From Sphingomonas alba (lineage in GTDB: Bacteria; Pseudomonadota; Alphaproteobacteria; Sphingomonadales; Sphingomonadaceae), in the NCBI RefSeq assembly GCF_023516555.1, contig NZ_JAMGBD010000002.1, positions 1 through 64,000 of the forward strand: 64,000 bases of DNA, given 5' to 3'. Both the position numbers and the translations under genes were made by a program. The notes under the pieces are model-generated. The model saw only the letters and a program-made list of their open reading frames with translations, was not told the DNA's origin and did not search any database. Numbering within the stretch: position 1 is the stretch's first letter; every line of letters begins with the position of its first letter. This document shows, in pieces, positions 36,779 to 46,364 of the stretch.

Positions 36779-37426
36779 CTATTCGAGACGCCAGGTGACC
36801 CTGCCGGTGACAGTCGCGCTCACGGCATTGCCGTTCGCGTCCTGTGCCGGCTCGTAACGGGCCCTGCGGGTAAGGATGCTGCAAGTCGCGCTGTCCAGGG
36901 ACCGCGACCCGCTCGATGACGAGACCGAGCAATTGCTGACGCGGCCATTGGCGCCAATGGTCAGGGTGACCACCGTCGTGCCCTGTTCATCATTGTCGAT
37001 CGCCTGCTGCGGATAATCGTCATTCCGGATCAGGCCCTGAAGGCTGCCCGAAAGGCTCTTCGGCTCCGACCGCTTGGGCGGAGGCGGGGGTGCAGGCGGT
37101 GCCGGCGGCGCCATCGGCGGCGGCGGCGCAGTGATTTCACGCTGCTGGAGCACAATCGGCGGCGGCGGCGTGTTCAGCTGAACCAGCGGCGGCGGCGTCA
37201 TCGGCGGCGGCGGAATATCCACCGGCTCCGGCGGAGGCGGCGGCTCTTCAGGGGGTGGCGGCTCTTCCTCGACATCGAACGTCTTAAGGTCCTGAGCGGC
37301 CTTCTTCATGACGTTATAAGCCAGGCCGGTCACAATGGCATAGCCAAGAACCAGGTGGATGAGCGCAACGATAATGATCGCAGCGGTGCGATTCGAGCTC
37401 ATCTGTTTGCGTTGGGCGTATGCCAT
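36779..37426 (-). CDS. tonB: TonB energy transducer
   Basis: This 215-residue protein has an N-terminal anchor helix (AAIIIVALIHLVLGYAIVTG, about 14-33), a long Pro/Glu-rich rod from about residue 53 to 125 and a C-terminal TonB domain (SYP-like DYPQQAIDNDEQGTTVVTLTIG through RYEPAQDANGNAV). It couples the proton gradient to TonB-dependent outer membrane receptors. It is first in the operon, ahead of exbB. Confidence 0.93.
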   Translation of the reverse strand: MAYAQRKQMSSNRTAAIIIVALIHLVLGYAIVTGLAYNVMKKAAQDLKTFDVEEEPPPPEEPPPPPEPVDIPPPPMTPPPLVQLNTPPPPIVLQQREITAPPPPMAPPAPPAPPPPPKRSEPKSLSGSLQGLIRNDDYPQQAIDNDEQGTTVVTLTIGANGRVSNCSVSSSSGSRSLDSATCSILTRRARYEPAQDANGNAVSATVTGRVTWRLE

Positions 37427-37449
37427 TAACCCGCAACTCTCCTCAAAAC

Positions 37450-37536
37450 CCGTGGCGGGAAACCACGGAAAAGACCGGACTCACAGACGCGTGTCCTGCC
37501 TGAATGGAACCCACTGATGTATCAACATATCATCAG
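37450..37536 (-). promoter_or_regulatory. Inverted repeats upstream of tonB
   Basis: Two dyads lie in the tonB leader. CCGTGG (37450-37455) and CCACGG (37463-37468) could form a small hairpin about 24 bases before the ATG. Further upstream CTGATG (37514-37519) and CATCAG (37531-37536) flank an AT-rich centre, a plausible operator for an iron or other regulator. No consensus is claimed. Confidence 0.3.
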
Positions 37537-37613
37537 CAGAATGCGCGCCTCCTTAATTGAGGCAAAATGGCGGCGCAACGAATTTTGTTCCTTTGCCGTT
37601 ACGCCCATGAAAC

Positions 37614-38033
37614 TTAGTCCGGCCGGTAACGAGGGTAGGACGCAATCTCGACCCCGACCGCTCTCGCATCGGCATAAATGTCTGGCTTCGAGCTTCTCAC
37701 GCGCAACGCTTTGACGCCGCGCATGGCCGCAAACCGCTGGTAAATCGCGTGGACCAAAGTCTCCTGCAGATTGTAGCGACGCTCACCAGCGATGCGGCAA
37801 ATTTCATTACGTAGCAGGTCGTAATCCCAGGCATTGGCAGGATCATCCCCGGCGGGCGGGTCGAAGTCGTCGAGCCAAATTTCGACCGTCACCAGCAGCC
37901 GCTGAGGCGCGCCCACTTCGAAATCGTGGAAGCCGATGTCAGCCTCAACCTCGAGCGAATCGAGTAGGATGCTGCTCGACTTGACCCGCAGCTCACGCGG
38001 AACCAGCCCGTCCAGTTTGACAACCTCGCTCAT
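37614..38033 (-). CDS. folB: Dihydroneopterin aldolase
   Basis: This 139-residue enzyme converts dihydroneopterin to 6-hydroxymethyl-dihydropterin, the FolK substrate. Family features are DSLEVEADIGFHDFEVGAPQRL near residues 25-46, WDYDLLRNEI and the ETLVHAIYQRF helix with the catalytic glutamate. RVRSSKPDIY precedes a short tail. Its start overlaps the stop of the SDR gene by 4 bases, tying it to that pteridine-reductase-like protein. Confidence 0.9.
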   Translation of the reverse strand: MSEVVKLDGLVPRELRVKSSSILLDSLEVEADIGFHDFEVGAPQRLLVTVEIWLDDFDPPAGDDPANAWDYDLLRNEICRIAGERRYNLQETLVHAIYQRFAAMRGVKALRVRSSKPDIYADARAVGVEIASYPRYRPD

Positions 38034-38785
38034 CGCCCCTCCGAAACGTCACTATCGCCGTAAGGCGACAGGAATTGGACATCGCGAGACAGGCCCCAAA
38101 AGCGCTGTCCGCCGTCGATGGTCAAAATCTCGCCAGTCATGGTCGGCGTTGCGGCGAGGAAGCGCACGGCAGCGGCAACATCATCCGGTTCCACGCCTCT
38201 CTTAAGCGGATTGAACTCGTGCATCGACCGGTAATTATCCTCATCCTGCCCGGGTGAACGGAGCATGAGCGCCGGAGCAATTCCACAGACGCGGATGCCC
38301 CTTCCCGCCAAGGCCCGCGCCGCTAATTCGGTGAAGCCTGCAAGCGCCTGTTTGGACAAAGTGTAGCTGAGGAAATCCGGGTTTGGCGCCGAAAGCTTCG
38401 CATCGAGCAGGTTGATAACGAGCGCGTCACCACTCTCATGCTGGGAGGCCAATGCCTCCGTGAGCAATACCGGTGCACGCAAATTAACCGCCATGTGGGC
38501 ATCGAGTTCGGCGGAATCGAAGCTGCCGAGCGTGTCGGGAGCAAAGCGCGCGGCATTGTTCACAAGCAACCGTACGGGTGGCAGGCGATTGGCGGCTTCG
38601 AAGATTCGCGAAGCGCATTCCCGTTCCGCAAGGTCGGCCACGACGCGTATGGCGCCCGGCGGCACGTCGTCGCCTTCATGATGTGCGTGAGCGACGACCG
38701 TCCAGCCGTCAGCCAGCAGCGTCTCCGCAATGACGCGGCCAACACGCTTGGCAGCGCCGGTAACGATGGCGGTGCGCGATTCCAT
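38030..38785 (-). CDS. SDR-family oxidoreductase, pteridine-reductase-like
   Basis: This 251-residue short-chain dehydrogenase starts SRTAIVTGAAKRVGRVIAETL, where the GAAKRVG variant of the nucleotide motif is typical of PTR1/FolM enzymes. LLVNNAARF and the active-site SYTLSKQAL (Y-x-x-x-K) are intact, and TMTGEILTIDGGQRF ends the core. Overlap with folB supports a dihydrobiopterin or dihydrofolate reductase role, but the substrate is inferred from context only. Confidence 0.85.
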   Translation of the reverse strand: MESRTAIVTGAAKRVGRVIAETLLADGWTVVAHAHHEGDDVPPGAIRVVADLAERECASRIFEAANRLPPVRLLVNNAARFAPDTLGSFDSAELDAHMAVNLRAPVLLTEALASQHESGDALVINLLDAKLSAPNPDFLSYTLSKQALAGFTELAARALAGRGIRVCGIAPALMLRSPGQDEDNYRSMHEFNPLKRGVEPDDVAAAVRFLAATPTMTGEILTIDGGQRFWGLSRDVQFLSPYGDSDVSEGR

Positions 38786-38830
38786 CGCGCGTCATTGCGT
38801 CGGCGCGCCGGCAATGACAACAGGGCTCGC

Positions 38831-39376
38831 ATGCCCGAAACCCGCCAACCGATCCGTGTCGCCGGCCAGCCATTGGACGCGCTGGCGGAAGTGATTGGTG
38901 CGCGCCGTTTGCCCCCGGTCGAGCGCTGGGACCCGGCCTTGTGCGGCCATTCCTGCATGCGCATCGCCGCGGACGGCAGCTGGTATCACAATGGCGAGAG
39001 GATCGAACGGCCGGCAATGGTGCGACTGTTTTCGACCGTGCTCAGGCGTGAACCGGACGGCAGCCATGTGCTCGTGACACCGGTCGAGAAGCTGACAATC
39101 GACGTGGATGTCACCCCATTCCGGGCGCTGGCGATGAGCCATGAAGGTGACGGGGAAAAACGCCGGATTGCCTTCGAGATCGACAGCGGCGACGCGGTGA
39201 TCCTGGGCGCGGCCCATCCGTTGCGGATGATCGATGAAACGCCGCGGATCGAGGTTCGGAACGGGCTGGAAGCGATTGTTGCACGCCCGCTCTATTACGA
39301 ACTCGCCGACATCGCCTTGGCCGAGGGTCATCAGCCGCCAGGCATCTGGAGCGACGGGTGCTTCTTTCCGCTGTGA
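38831..39376 (+). CDS. DUF1285 family protein
   Basis: This 181-residue cytosolic protein matches DUF1285: LPPVERWDPALCGHSCMRIAADGSWYHNG at the start, ERPAMVRLFSTVLRREPDGSHVLVTPVEK, then a beta-rich C-terminal half ending YYELADIALAEG and IWSDGCFFPL. Function unknown. I start at ATG 38831, close to the conserved core; the frame is open further upstream through the divergent SDR gene. It overlaps the NUDIX gene by 4 bases. Confidence 0.85.
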   Translation: MPETRQPIRVAGQPLDALAEVIGARRLPPVERWDPALCGHSCMRIAADGSWYHNGERIERPAMVRLFSTVLRREPDGSHVLVTPVEKLTIDVDVTPFRALAMSHEGDGEKRRIAFEIDSGDAVILGAAHPLRMIDETPRIEVRNGLEAIVARPLYYELADIALAEGHQPPGIWSDGCFFPL

Positions 39377-39954
39377 CCCTCGCCGAACGCCTTCGCGCCT
39401 CACTGGCGCTAGAATCGCGGGAGGGGCTGCTGCCCGGAGACCTGATGGAAGGCGCCACCGATGTCGGCAAGGAGGCGGCGGTGCTGGTTGCCATCACCGA
39501 CCGCGATGAGCCCGGCGTAATCTTCACCGTCCGCCGTGAGCACTTGAGGACTCATGCCGGACAAGTCAGCTTTCCGGGCGGACGCTGCGATCCGGGTGAA
39601 GGTGCAGTGGAAGCGGCGTTGCGGGAAGCGGACGAGGAGATCGGCCTGCCCCAGTCTGTCGTTGATGTATGGGGGATGGCAGACCGGTACCGCACGATCA
39701 CCGGATACTGCGTGACGCCGGTACTGGGCCTCGTCCCGGCAGACCTGGCGCTTGCGCCGCACGAACACGAAGTCGCCGACTGGTTCGAAGCGCCCTTGTC
39801 CTTCGTGCTCGATCCGGCCAACCAGCAACTGATGAGCGCCGAGTTCCAGGGCCGCACGCGGCATTATTACGAGATCAACTGGCAGGGCCGGCGCATCTGG
39901 GGCGCGACCGCGGCAATGCTGGTCAACCTCAAGCGCCGACTGGAATGGGCATGA
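39373..39954 (+). CDS. NUDIX hydrolase, CoA pyrophosphatase-like (GTG start)
   Basis: This 193-residue protein carries the full Nudix box GGRCDPGEGAVEAALREADEEIGL split over residues 72-95 (G-x5-E-x7-READEEIG), preceded by LRTHAGQVSFPGG, the UPF0035/CoA-pyrophosphatase pattern. It probably cleaves CoA or related nucleotide diphosphates. The GTG at 39373 overlaps the DUF1285 stop (GTGA), and its own stop overlaps the CCA transferase ATG. The three genes form an operon. Confidence 0.88.
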   Translation: MTLAERLRASLALESREGLLPGDLMEGATDVGKEAAVLVAITDRDEPGVIFTVRREHLRTHAGQVSFPGGRCDPGEGAVEAALREADEEIGLPQSVVDVWGMADRYRTITGYCVTPVLGLVPADLALAPHEHEVADWFEAPLSFVLDPANQQLMSAEFQGRTRHYYEINWQGRRIWGATAAMLVNLKRRLEWA

Positions 39955-41132
39955 GGCTCGACGCCGAAAAATGGCGCGCGCACCGTGGGGTCGAACGGAT
40001 CCTGAAGGCGCTTGGCTCTGCCGACGGCCTGACCCGCTACGTGGGTGGCGCCGTCCGCGACGACCTGCTCGGCTTGCCGGTCAACGACATCGATTTCGCT
40101 ACGCGACTGACCCCGGACCAGGTCGTCGAGCGGCTGGAAAAAGCGCACATCAAGGCCGTGCCGACCGGCATCGACCATGGCACGATCACCGCGGTCGCCG
40201 ATGGCCAACCGGCCGAGGTGACGACACTCCGCGCCGATGTCAGCACGGACGGGCGGCGGGCGACAGTCGAGTTCACGGACGATTGGATGGCGGACGCATC
40301 ACGGCGCGACTTCACCATCAACGCCCTCTACGCAGACCCTGAGACCGGCGAAGTTCACGATTATTTTGGTGGCCTGGACGACCTGAAGGCGCATCGGGTG
40401 CGGTTCATCGGCGATCCGTTGACCCGCATCGCCGAAGACCATTTGCGCATCCTTCGCTTCTTTCGCTTTCACGCCCGGTTCGGAGACGGCAAGCCGGACG
40501 CTGAGGCGATCGCCGCCTGCGCGGCGCGCGCGAACGACCTGATGGCGCTCAGCCGGGAGCGGATCGCCGACGAACTGCTGAAATTGCTCGCGCTCACTGA
40601 TCCATCGACAACGGTGGAGTTGATGATCGAGCGCGGAATATTCACGCCGGTCCTGCCTGAAATCGTCAGCGCCGAACCTTTGCGCTCGTTACTGGCGGCC
40701 GAGCAGGAAGCCGGTTTTGAGCCGGACTCCCTGCGGCGGTTATCCGCGTTGCTGCCGAGGGATGCCGCGACAGCGGGAGCGACTGCCGCGCGGTTGAAGC
40801 TGTCGAACAAGGCGCGGAAGCGGATTGGACTGGCAGTCGACGCCGACTTGTCGGACAGTCCTCAATCCCTGGCCTATTGGATAGGTACGGAGAGCGCGAT
40901 CGACCGGCTGCTCCTGGCTGGGCGAGCAAGCGACGCTCGCGAAATCCGTGATTGGGCAGTGCCGAAACTGCCAATCGGGGGCGGCGACCTGATCAAGCTG
41001 GGGATCACGCAGGGCCCGCGGGTGGCCAAGACCTTGCAAGCGATTGAGCAGGCCTGGGTTGCGGATCAATTTCCGGAAGGAGACGCCTTCGCGGCCATCG
41101 TGAGAAAGGCAGTCGATAGCGAAACCCGGTAA
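39951..41132 (+). CDS. CCA tRNA nucleotidyltransferase
   Basis: This 393-residue class II nucleotidyltransferase adds or repairs the tRNA 3' CCA. It shows LTRYVGGAVRDDLLGLPVNDIDFAT with the GG and DxD metal motif (about residues 23-47), TVEFTDDWMADASRRDFTINALYAD and GDPLTRIAEDHLRILRFFRFHARFG, all diagnostic. I start at ATG 39951, overlapping the NUDIX stop by 4 bases. A poly(A) polymerase is less likely given the alphaproteobacterial CCA pattern. Confidence 0.92.
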   Translation: MRLDAEKWRAHRGVERILKALGSADGLTRYVGGAVRDDLLGLPVNDIDFATRLTPDQVVERLEKAHIKAVPTGIDHGTITAVADGQPAEVTTLRADVSTDGRRATVEFTDDWMADASRRDFTINALYADPETGEVHDYFGGLDDLKAHRVRFIGDPLTRIAEDHLRILRFFRFHARFGDGKPDAEAIAACAARANDLMALSRERIADELLKLLALTDPSTTVELMIERGIFTPVLPEIVSAEPLRSLLAAEQEAGFEPDSLRRLSALLPRDAATAGATAARLKLSNKARKRIGLAVDADLSDSPQSLAYWIGTESAIDRLLLAGRASDAREIRDWAVPKLPIGGGDLIKLGITQGPRVAKTLQAIEQAWVADQFPEGDAFAAIVRKAVDSETR

Positions 41133-41176
41133 TTCTACTGATGGCGTTGTTACGTGTGCGCCAGCGATAAGCGGGC

Positions 41177-41575
41177 ATGCGCGTTATCCTGCTCCCCGCA
41201 GTGGCCGCATCTCTTGCCGCCACTCCCCTCGCCGCCCAACCGCATGGCCTAGCGCACTCCGCCAATCTTGGTGAGCAAAATGTCGGGGACACGCTCGAGC
41301 GCGACGTGCTCGACGTGCCAGCGAGCGGTGCTTACTCCGAAATTCGGATTTGCGCCTGGAAGAAGCCGGTGCGGCTGTTCGATGCGACCGTGCAGTTCGA
41401 TGACGGATCGCAACATACACTGAGGGCCGCCCGGCAAGGCGCGATCATCCCCAGAAGCGGCTGCACGAACTGGCTGCACCTCGGCGGACAGCGCACGATC
41501 AACAATGTTCATATGAATTACTGGGCCGAATATTTCGGCCCCACGCGCGCCGACATCGAGGTTCGCGGCCGCTAG
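41177..41575 (+). CDS. Small secreted hypothetical protein
   Basis: This 132-residue product starts MRVILLPAVAASLAATPLAAQ, a good signal peptide with an AxA cleavage near residue 20. The mature part is beta-rich, with two cysteines (IRICAWK and RSGCTNW) that may form a disulfide, and ends YFGPTRADIEVRGR. I do not recognise the family. It overlaps the convergent EAL-protein gene by 4 bases. Confidence 0.7.
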   Translation: MRVILLPAVAASLAATPLAAQPHGLAHSANLGEQNVGDTLERDVLDVPASGAYSEIRICAWKKPVRLFDATVQFDDGSQHTLRAARQGAIIPRSGCTNWLHLGGQRTINNVHMNYWAEYFGPTRADIEVRGR

Positions 41576-43335
41576 GCCTTCCGGCGACCTTTCCAATATT
41601 CGAGCGCGGCGTCCGGCTCGAGCGGCTTCGCGAAATAATAGCCCTGACCGCTGGCGCAGCCGAGGGTCGCCAAGGTCGTCGCCAACTCCACGGTTTCGAT
41701 GCCCTCTGCAGTTGTCGACATGCCGAGCGCTTCGGCAAGGCTGAGCACGGCGCGGACGATGGCGACGCTGTCCGGATCGACCATCATGCCGGTAACGAAG
41801 CTGCGGTCGATTTTAAGGACATCGATCGGCAAACGCTGCAGGTAGGCAAGACTGGAGTAACCGGTTCCGAAATCGTCCATCGCGACCGTGGCATCGAGCG
41901 CCTTCAGCGCTTCGAACACGCGTTGCGCGCGGAGCGGGTCCTGGACGATCGAGCTTTCGGTCAGCTCGAGCGTCAGGCGATCGCCGTTTAATCCGTGCGT
42001 GCGCAATGCGCTCTGGACAATACCGGCAATGTCGTCTCGGGCGACCTGGATCGCCGACAAATTGACACCGACGTAGACCGGAAGCGTTTCGCCGGCCTTG
42101 CGATCCCACTCCGCCAGTGTCGTCGCGGCACGATCCATCGCCCAGCGGCCGAGTGTCAGGATGAGCCCGCTTTCTTCGGCGACGGGGATGAATTCGGATG
42201 GGCTGATTTCGCCCCGATCATCGTGATGCCAGCGAGCCAGGGCCTCAAAGCCAGCAACCTCTCCTGATTGCAGGTCGATCAGGGGTTGGTAGAAAAGTTT
42301 CAGTTGGTCCTTGTCGAGGGCACGGCGCAATTCGGTCTCGATCGAGAAGCGGCGCCGGGCGGCGCTGGCTTCCTTGGGCTCGTAGACCTGGGGCTTGCCA
42401 GCCACCTTGGCTTGCTTGACCGCAAACTGGGCGTTGCGAAACAGCTCCTCGGAATCCTGGTCCTTTTGCATGATCGCGACGCCGATCGCGCATTCCACGC
42501 GGATTTCGAGCTCGCTGAGCTTGAAAGGGGCGGTCATCACGTCCTGGATACGTTCGGCGGCAGCAAGCGCATCTTCGATGCCGCGACGAAGAGTGACCAG
42601 GATACCGAATTCGTTTCCGCCGGTGCGGGCGAGCAGATCGCCAGCGCGCAGGGCCGAAATCAGGCGGCGGGCGAAGGTGATGAGGAGCTCGTCCCCGGCA
42701 AGGCTGCCCATCGACTCATTAATGCGGCTAAAGCGCAGCATGTCGACGACGAGCACCGCATGTTCGAGTTCGCCGGCGCTCTTTTCGCCGGCTTTCTCGA
42801 CGAAGTCGGTAAAAGCGAGGCGGTTGGGAAGGCCGGTCAGGCTGTCGCGCAGCATTTCCGCCCGCAGCGCCCGCTCGGCCTGGACCTCGACGGTGCGGTC
42901 GACGAGGCTCAACAGGCATCGCGGGCCATCGCATTTGCGCCGGGCAGGCAGTGGCGCAAGCTTGATGCGGAAATAGCGGGCGGAGATGCCTTCGCCGTCG
43001 CGAAACTCCAGCTCTTCAGCATTGTCAGAGCCGTCGAAAAAGCGCTGCAGCAACTCCGCAATCGGTCCGGTCTGCAAGCAGGCTTTTTCTTCCGCCTGGA
43101 TGCCGGCGGTGCAGGTCGAGGACGAGACGGCGTCGGCAAACTTCTGGTTGTACGAAACGAGGAGTAGGCGTTTGTCTTCAGTCCGGCCGATCACCGCCGA
43201 GGCGATAGGCAATGCGTTGAGCAGGGCTTCGTGATCCGTACCGGCCCGGCGCGCTTCCTCGACACGCGCATCCTTCTCCGAAGGACCCGTACCGGCGCGC
43301 GAAAACGCCTCCGCTAATTTGGCGGCAGCCTGCAT
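41572..43335 (-). CDS. GGDEF/EAL protein with degenerate GGDEF, probable c-di-GMP phosphodiesterase
   Basis: The 587-residue cytosolic protein has an N-terminal PAS-like sensor (about residues 30-150, with three cysteines in TCTAGIQAEEKACLQ), a GGDEF domain (about 165-320) and an EAL domain (about 335-580). The GGDEF motif reads GGNEF, so cyclase activity is doubtful. The EAL catalytic set is intact: EALAR, NLSAIQ, ELTES, DDFGTGYSS, KIDRSFV and AEGIE. It is therefore likely to degrade c-di-GMP, with the GGDEF domain possibly sensing GTP. Confidence 0.9.
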   Translation of the reverse strand: MQAAAKLAEAFSRAGTGPSEKDARVEEARRAGTDHEALLNALPIASAVIGRTEDKRLLLVSYNQKFADAVSSSTCTAGIQAEEKACLQTGPIAELLQRFFDGSDNAEELEFRDGEGISARYFRIKLAPLPARRKCDGPRCLLSLVDRTVEVQAERALRAEMLRDSLTGLPNRLAFTDFVEKAGEKSAGELEHAVLVVDMLRFSRINESMGSLAGDELLITFARRLISALRAGDLLARTGGNEFGILVTLRRGIEDALAAAERIQDVMTAPFKLSELEIRVECAIGVAIMQKDQDSEELFRNAQFAVKQAKVAGKPQVYEPKEASAARRRFSIETELRRALDKDQLKLFYQPLIDLQSGEVAGFEALARWHHDDRGEISPSEFIPVAEESGLILTLGRWAMDRAATTLAEWDRKAGETLPVYVGVNLSAIQVARDDIAGIVQSALRTHGLNGDRLTLELTESSIVQDPLRAQRVFEALKALDATVAMDDFGTGYSSLAYLQRLPIDVLKIDRSFVTGMMVDPDSVAIVRAVLSLAEALGMSTTAEGIETVELATTLATLGCASGQGYYFAKPLEPDAALEYWKGRRKA

Positions 43336-43447
43336 GAGTGCCGGGTTAAACGGGAGAGGTTAATGTCTCGTTGCGTGGGCAGGTTAACGGCAACATTTGT
43401 TGTCAAAGCTAATCTGTGTTTGATTCGCGCCTTAAGGCTTTGAAAAA

Positions 43448-45679
43448 TTACCGAAACTTATTGCTACGTGGGAAGCCGAGCGGCGGCATCCGACCGGCCG
43501 CTCCGCGGGCCGCACGCCAAGGCGTTAAATCGGTTTCCGTACGGGTCCGCCCGCTCTCGCCGCCAAGGGCCCAGCTTAGCCCATCGGCAAGTTTCAAGGT
43601 CGTTACGTCAGCCAGGCCGCCATCGCGGTAACGCTGGAGGGTGACACCTTGCCCGCGCGCCAGTTCCGGCAGTTCGGACAATAGGAAGACGAGCATTTTC
43701 CGGTTCTCGCCGATAACCGCAACGGCATCGTCGCCTTCGGCGAGCGGCTCGACAACCGCGACCTTGGCCCCGGCGCGCAGGTTGACCAGCTGCTTGCCCT
43801 TGCGGGTCTCGGCAATTGTCGCCTCGCCGCTGGTGAGGAAGCCACGGCCATCGCTGGCGGCGACGAGCAATTTCATGTCGGGTTTCACGACCATCAGGGT
43901 GACGATGCCGACCTCGGCCGGAAGATCGATGAGCAGGCGCACCGGTTCACCGAAACCTCGTCCACCGGGCAGCTTGTCGCCACCGAGCGTATAAACGCGA
44001 CCGTCTTCGGCGGCGAGCAGCAGCTTGTCGGTCGTCTGGGCGTGGAAAATCTGCTGGAGCGCATCACCCTCGCGGAATTTCAACGTCTCCGCGTCGTCGA
44101 GCGCGACATGGCCCTTCATCGCCCGGATCCAGCCGCGCTGCGACAGGATCACCGTGATCGGCTCCTTCTCGATCATCGCCGACCAGTCGATGTCTCGGGC
44201 AGTCGTCACGACTTCTTCGATGCGGGTCCGGCGCTCGTCGCCGAACTTCTCCTTCATGGTGCTCAGGTCCCGTTTGAGGCGGGTACGCTGGCGGGCCGGG
44301 CTTTCGACCAGCTTGACGAGGTCATCGCGCTCCTTCGAGAGGGCTTCGCGCTCCTTCCCGATCTCCATTTCCTCAAGCCGGCGCAGGCTGCGAAGGCGCA
44401 TGTTCAGGATTGCTTCGGCCTGCCGGTCGGTGAGCGAGAATTCCATCATCATGACGGCCTTGGGCTCGTCCTCGGTGCGGATGATCTCGATGACGCGGTC
44501 GAGGTTGAGGAAGGCAATGAGGAAGCCGTCGAGCAGTTCAAGCCGATCGTCGATCTTGGCGATGCGGGTCCGCGACCGGTTGAGAAGGACCTCAATCTGG
44601 AACGCAAGCCAGGCGGTAAGCGACTGCTTGAGGCTCATGACACCCGGCGTGCGGCTGGCATCGAGCACGTTGAGATTGAGCGGGAAGCGGACTTCAAGGT
44701 CCGTCAGTCGGTATAAGCTTTCGAGCAGCAACTGAGGATCGACGGTCCGGCTGCGGGGTTCAAGGACGACGCGGACCTGTTCATCACTTTCGTCGCGGAC
44801 GTCGGCGAGGATCGGCAGTTTCTTGTTGGCGATGAGGTCGGCGACCTGCTCGATCAACTTGCCTTTCTGGACGCCGTACGGGATCTCGCTGACCAGAAGG
44901 TGCCAGCCACCGCCCTTTTCCTTCTCGATGCTGATGGAGGCACGAAGCCGGAAGCTGCCGCGGCCGGTGGCATAGGCCTGAGCGATGGTTTCGCGGCTGT
45001 CGACCAAGACGCCGCCGGTCGGAAAATCCGGACCGCCGACAAAGTCCATCAGCGCCGCATCTTCAGTATGCGGATTGTCGATGAGCTGGATGGCGGCGTC
45101 GGCGAGCTCGCTGACATTGTGCGGCGGAATACTGGTTGCCATGCCCACAGCGATGCCGCTGGCGCCATTGGCGAGCAGATTCGGGAAGAGTCCTGGGAAA
45201 ACCTCCGGCTCCTCTTCCTCGCCGTTGTAGGTGGGGCGGTAATCGACCGTGCCCTCGTCGAGGCCGGCCATGAGCTGTGTCGCAACCGCGGTCAGCCTGG
45301 CCTCGGTGTAACGATAGGCCGCGGCATTATCGCCATCGATATTGCCGAAATTTCCCTGACCGTCGACGAGCGGGTAGCGAAGCGCGAAATCCTGGGCGAG
45401 CCGGACCATGGCGTCATAGACCGAGGCATCGCCGTGCGGATGATACTTGCCGATGACGTCGCCGACGACGCGGGCGGATTTCTTGTAGGCGCTCGCCGGG
45501 TCGAGCCGGAGCAGCCGCATCGCCCAAAGCAGGCGGCGGTGGACGGGCTTCAGGCCGTCGCGGACGTCGGGCAGAGACCGGGCCGTGATCGTCGACAGCG
45601 CGTAAACCAGGTAGCGCTCCGAAAGGGCGGCGTCGAAGGGCGTGTCGATGGTGGTCGAGGGAAGGTCGTCGGCTTGCAT
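43448..45679 (-). CDS. parC: DNA topoisomerase IV subunit A
   Basis: This 743-residue subunit cuts and rejoins DNA to decatenate chromosomes. The breakage domain has [49 protein letters not shown] and the catalytic Tyr124 in AYRYTEARL. The C-terminal pinwheel has blades such as [19 protein letters not shown]. It is shorter than GyrA and lacks the GyrA box, which supports ParC. The quinolone site carries Ala85 where E. coli ParC has Ser80. Confidence 0.94.
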   Translation of the reverse strand: MQADDLPSTTIDTPFDAALSERYLVYALSTITARSLPDVRDGLKPVHRRLLWAMRLLRLDPASAYKKSARVVGDVIGKYHPHGDASVYDAMVRLAQDFALRYPLVDGQGNFGNIDGDNAAAYRYTEARLTAVATQLMAGLDEGTVDYRPTYNGEEEEPEVFPGLFPNLLANGASGIAVGMATSIPPHNVSELADAAIQLIDNPHTEDAALMDFVGGPDFPTGGVLVDSRETIAQAYATGRGSFRLRASISIEKEKGGGWHLLVSEIPYGVQKGKLIEQVADLIANKKLPILADVRDESDEQVRVVLEPRSRTVDPQLLLESLYRLTDLEVRFPLNLNVLDASRTPGVMSLKQSLTAWLAFQIEVLLNRSRTRIAKIDDRLELLDGFLIAFLNLDRVIEIIRTEDEPKAVMMMEFSLTDRQAEAILNMRLRSLRRLEEMEIGKEREALSKERDDLVKLVESPARQRTRLKRDLSTMKEKFGDERRTRIEEVVTTARDIDWSAMIEKEPITVILSQRGWIRAMKGHVALDDAETLKFREGDALQQIFHAQTTDKLLLAAEDGRVYTLGGDKLPGGRGFGEPVRLLIDLPAEVGIVTLMVVKPDMKLLVAASDGRGFLTSGEATIAETRKGKQLVNLRAGAKVAVVEPLAEGDDAVAVIGENRKMLVFLLSELPELARGQGVTLQRYRDGGLADVTTLKLADGLSWALGGESGRTRTETDLTPWRAARGAAGRMPPLGFPRSNKFR

Positions 45680-45905
45680 GATCAGCGGCTTAGCAAGGCC
45701 CGCGCCCCCGCGTCAGCCCGAGGGCGATATTTATCCACCGATTTTGCATCATTTAGCTGCTGGGGCTGCTGTCCCGATCCGGCACAGGGTTCTGCCTAAA
45801 CATTTGTTGCCCAGATTATAGTAAATGACTAATTAACCACATCTGCCGACTCCGGGCGCTTGGACGCGCACGCCCGGCGGCAACCTCACGCGAGAGGCGA
45901 GAATA

Positions 45906-46268
45906 ATGCTGAAGTATATTGCTTTGCTGGGAGCGGCGTCGATCGCCACCATGATCATTCCGACTACGCCGGCCATGGCGGATGGCGCAACCGTCGGAAA
46001 GGACGCCTGCTTTAGCCAGGTCCCCGATGCGAATGGCGTGCTGGCGGGCGAATTCGTCAATGGCACCGCGTCCGTCCGAACGAACAGAAACTGGTCGACG
46101 GCCACATGTCACTTCAACCTGTCGCCGGACCAGACGCCTGCGAAGCGAACGAGGGCATCGGGCTTCGCCTGCACAGTTGCAAACGATCAGATCACTTTTG
46201 ATTCAGTTGTGGCTGCGTCGCCGGGTGGGCAGATGTCGATGACCTGCAGGTATAAAACGACACCTTAG
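45906..46268 (+). CDS. Small secreted hypothetical protein
   Basis: This 120-residue product starts MLKYIALLGAASIATMIIPTTPAMA, a signal peptide with AMA cleavage near residue 25. The mature domain holds four cysteines (DACFSQ, ATCHFN, FACTVA and MTCRYK) suggesting two disulfides. No family recognised. The upstream gap to parC is unusually AT-rich near 45800-45835 (TTGCCC, TAATTA), a possible promoter. GAGAGGCGAG precedes the ATG. Confidence 0.65.
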   Translation: MLKYIALLGAASIATMIIPTTPAMADGATVGKDACFSQVPDANGVLAGEFVNGTASVRTNRNWSTATCHFNLSPDQTPAKRTRASGFACTVANDQITFDSVVAASPGGQMSMTCRYKTTP

Positions 46269-46323
46269 CTGCGACCGGGCTCTTACGGGCGCGTTTCAAG
46301 GATAGGATCCCAGTCTTCCCACA

Positions 46324-46361
46324 GGGCCCGTCGGGACGAGCATGCGGCTCCCGGCGGGCCC
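46324..46361. terminator. Bidirectional hairpin between convergent genes
   Basis: GGGCCCGTCGGG (46324-46335) pairs with CCCGGCGGGCCC (46350-46361), one wobble pair, around a 14-base loop. It lies between the end of the secreted-protein gene and the end of crcB and could terminate both, although it lacks a T-run. Confidence 0.5.
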
Positions 46362-46364
46362 GAC

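Noticed and set aside
36850-37300. Possible tandem DNA repeat in the GGCGGC-rich stretch
   Set aside because: It encodes the Pro/Glu rod of TonB; the repetitiveness is explained by protein composition.
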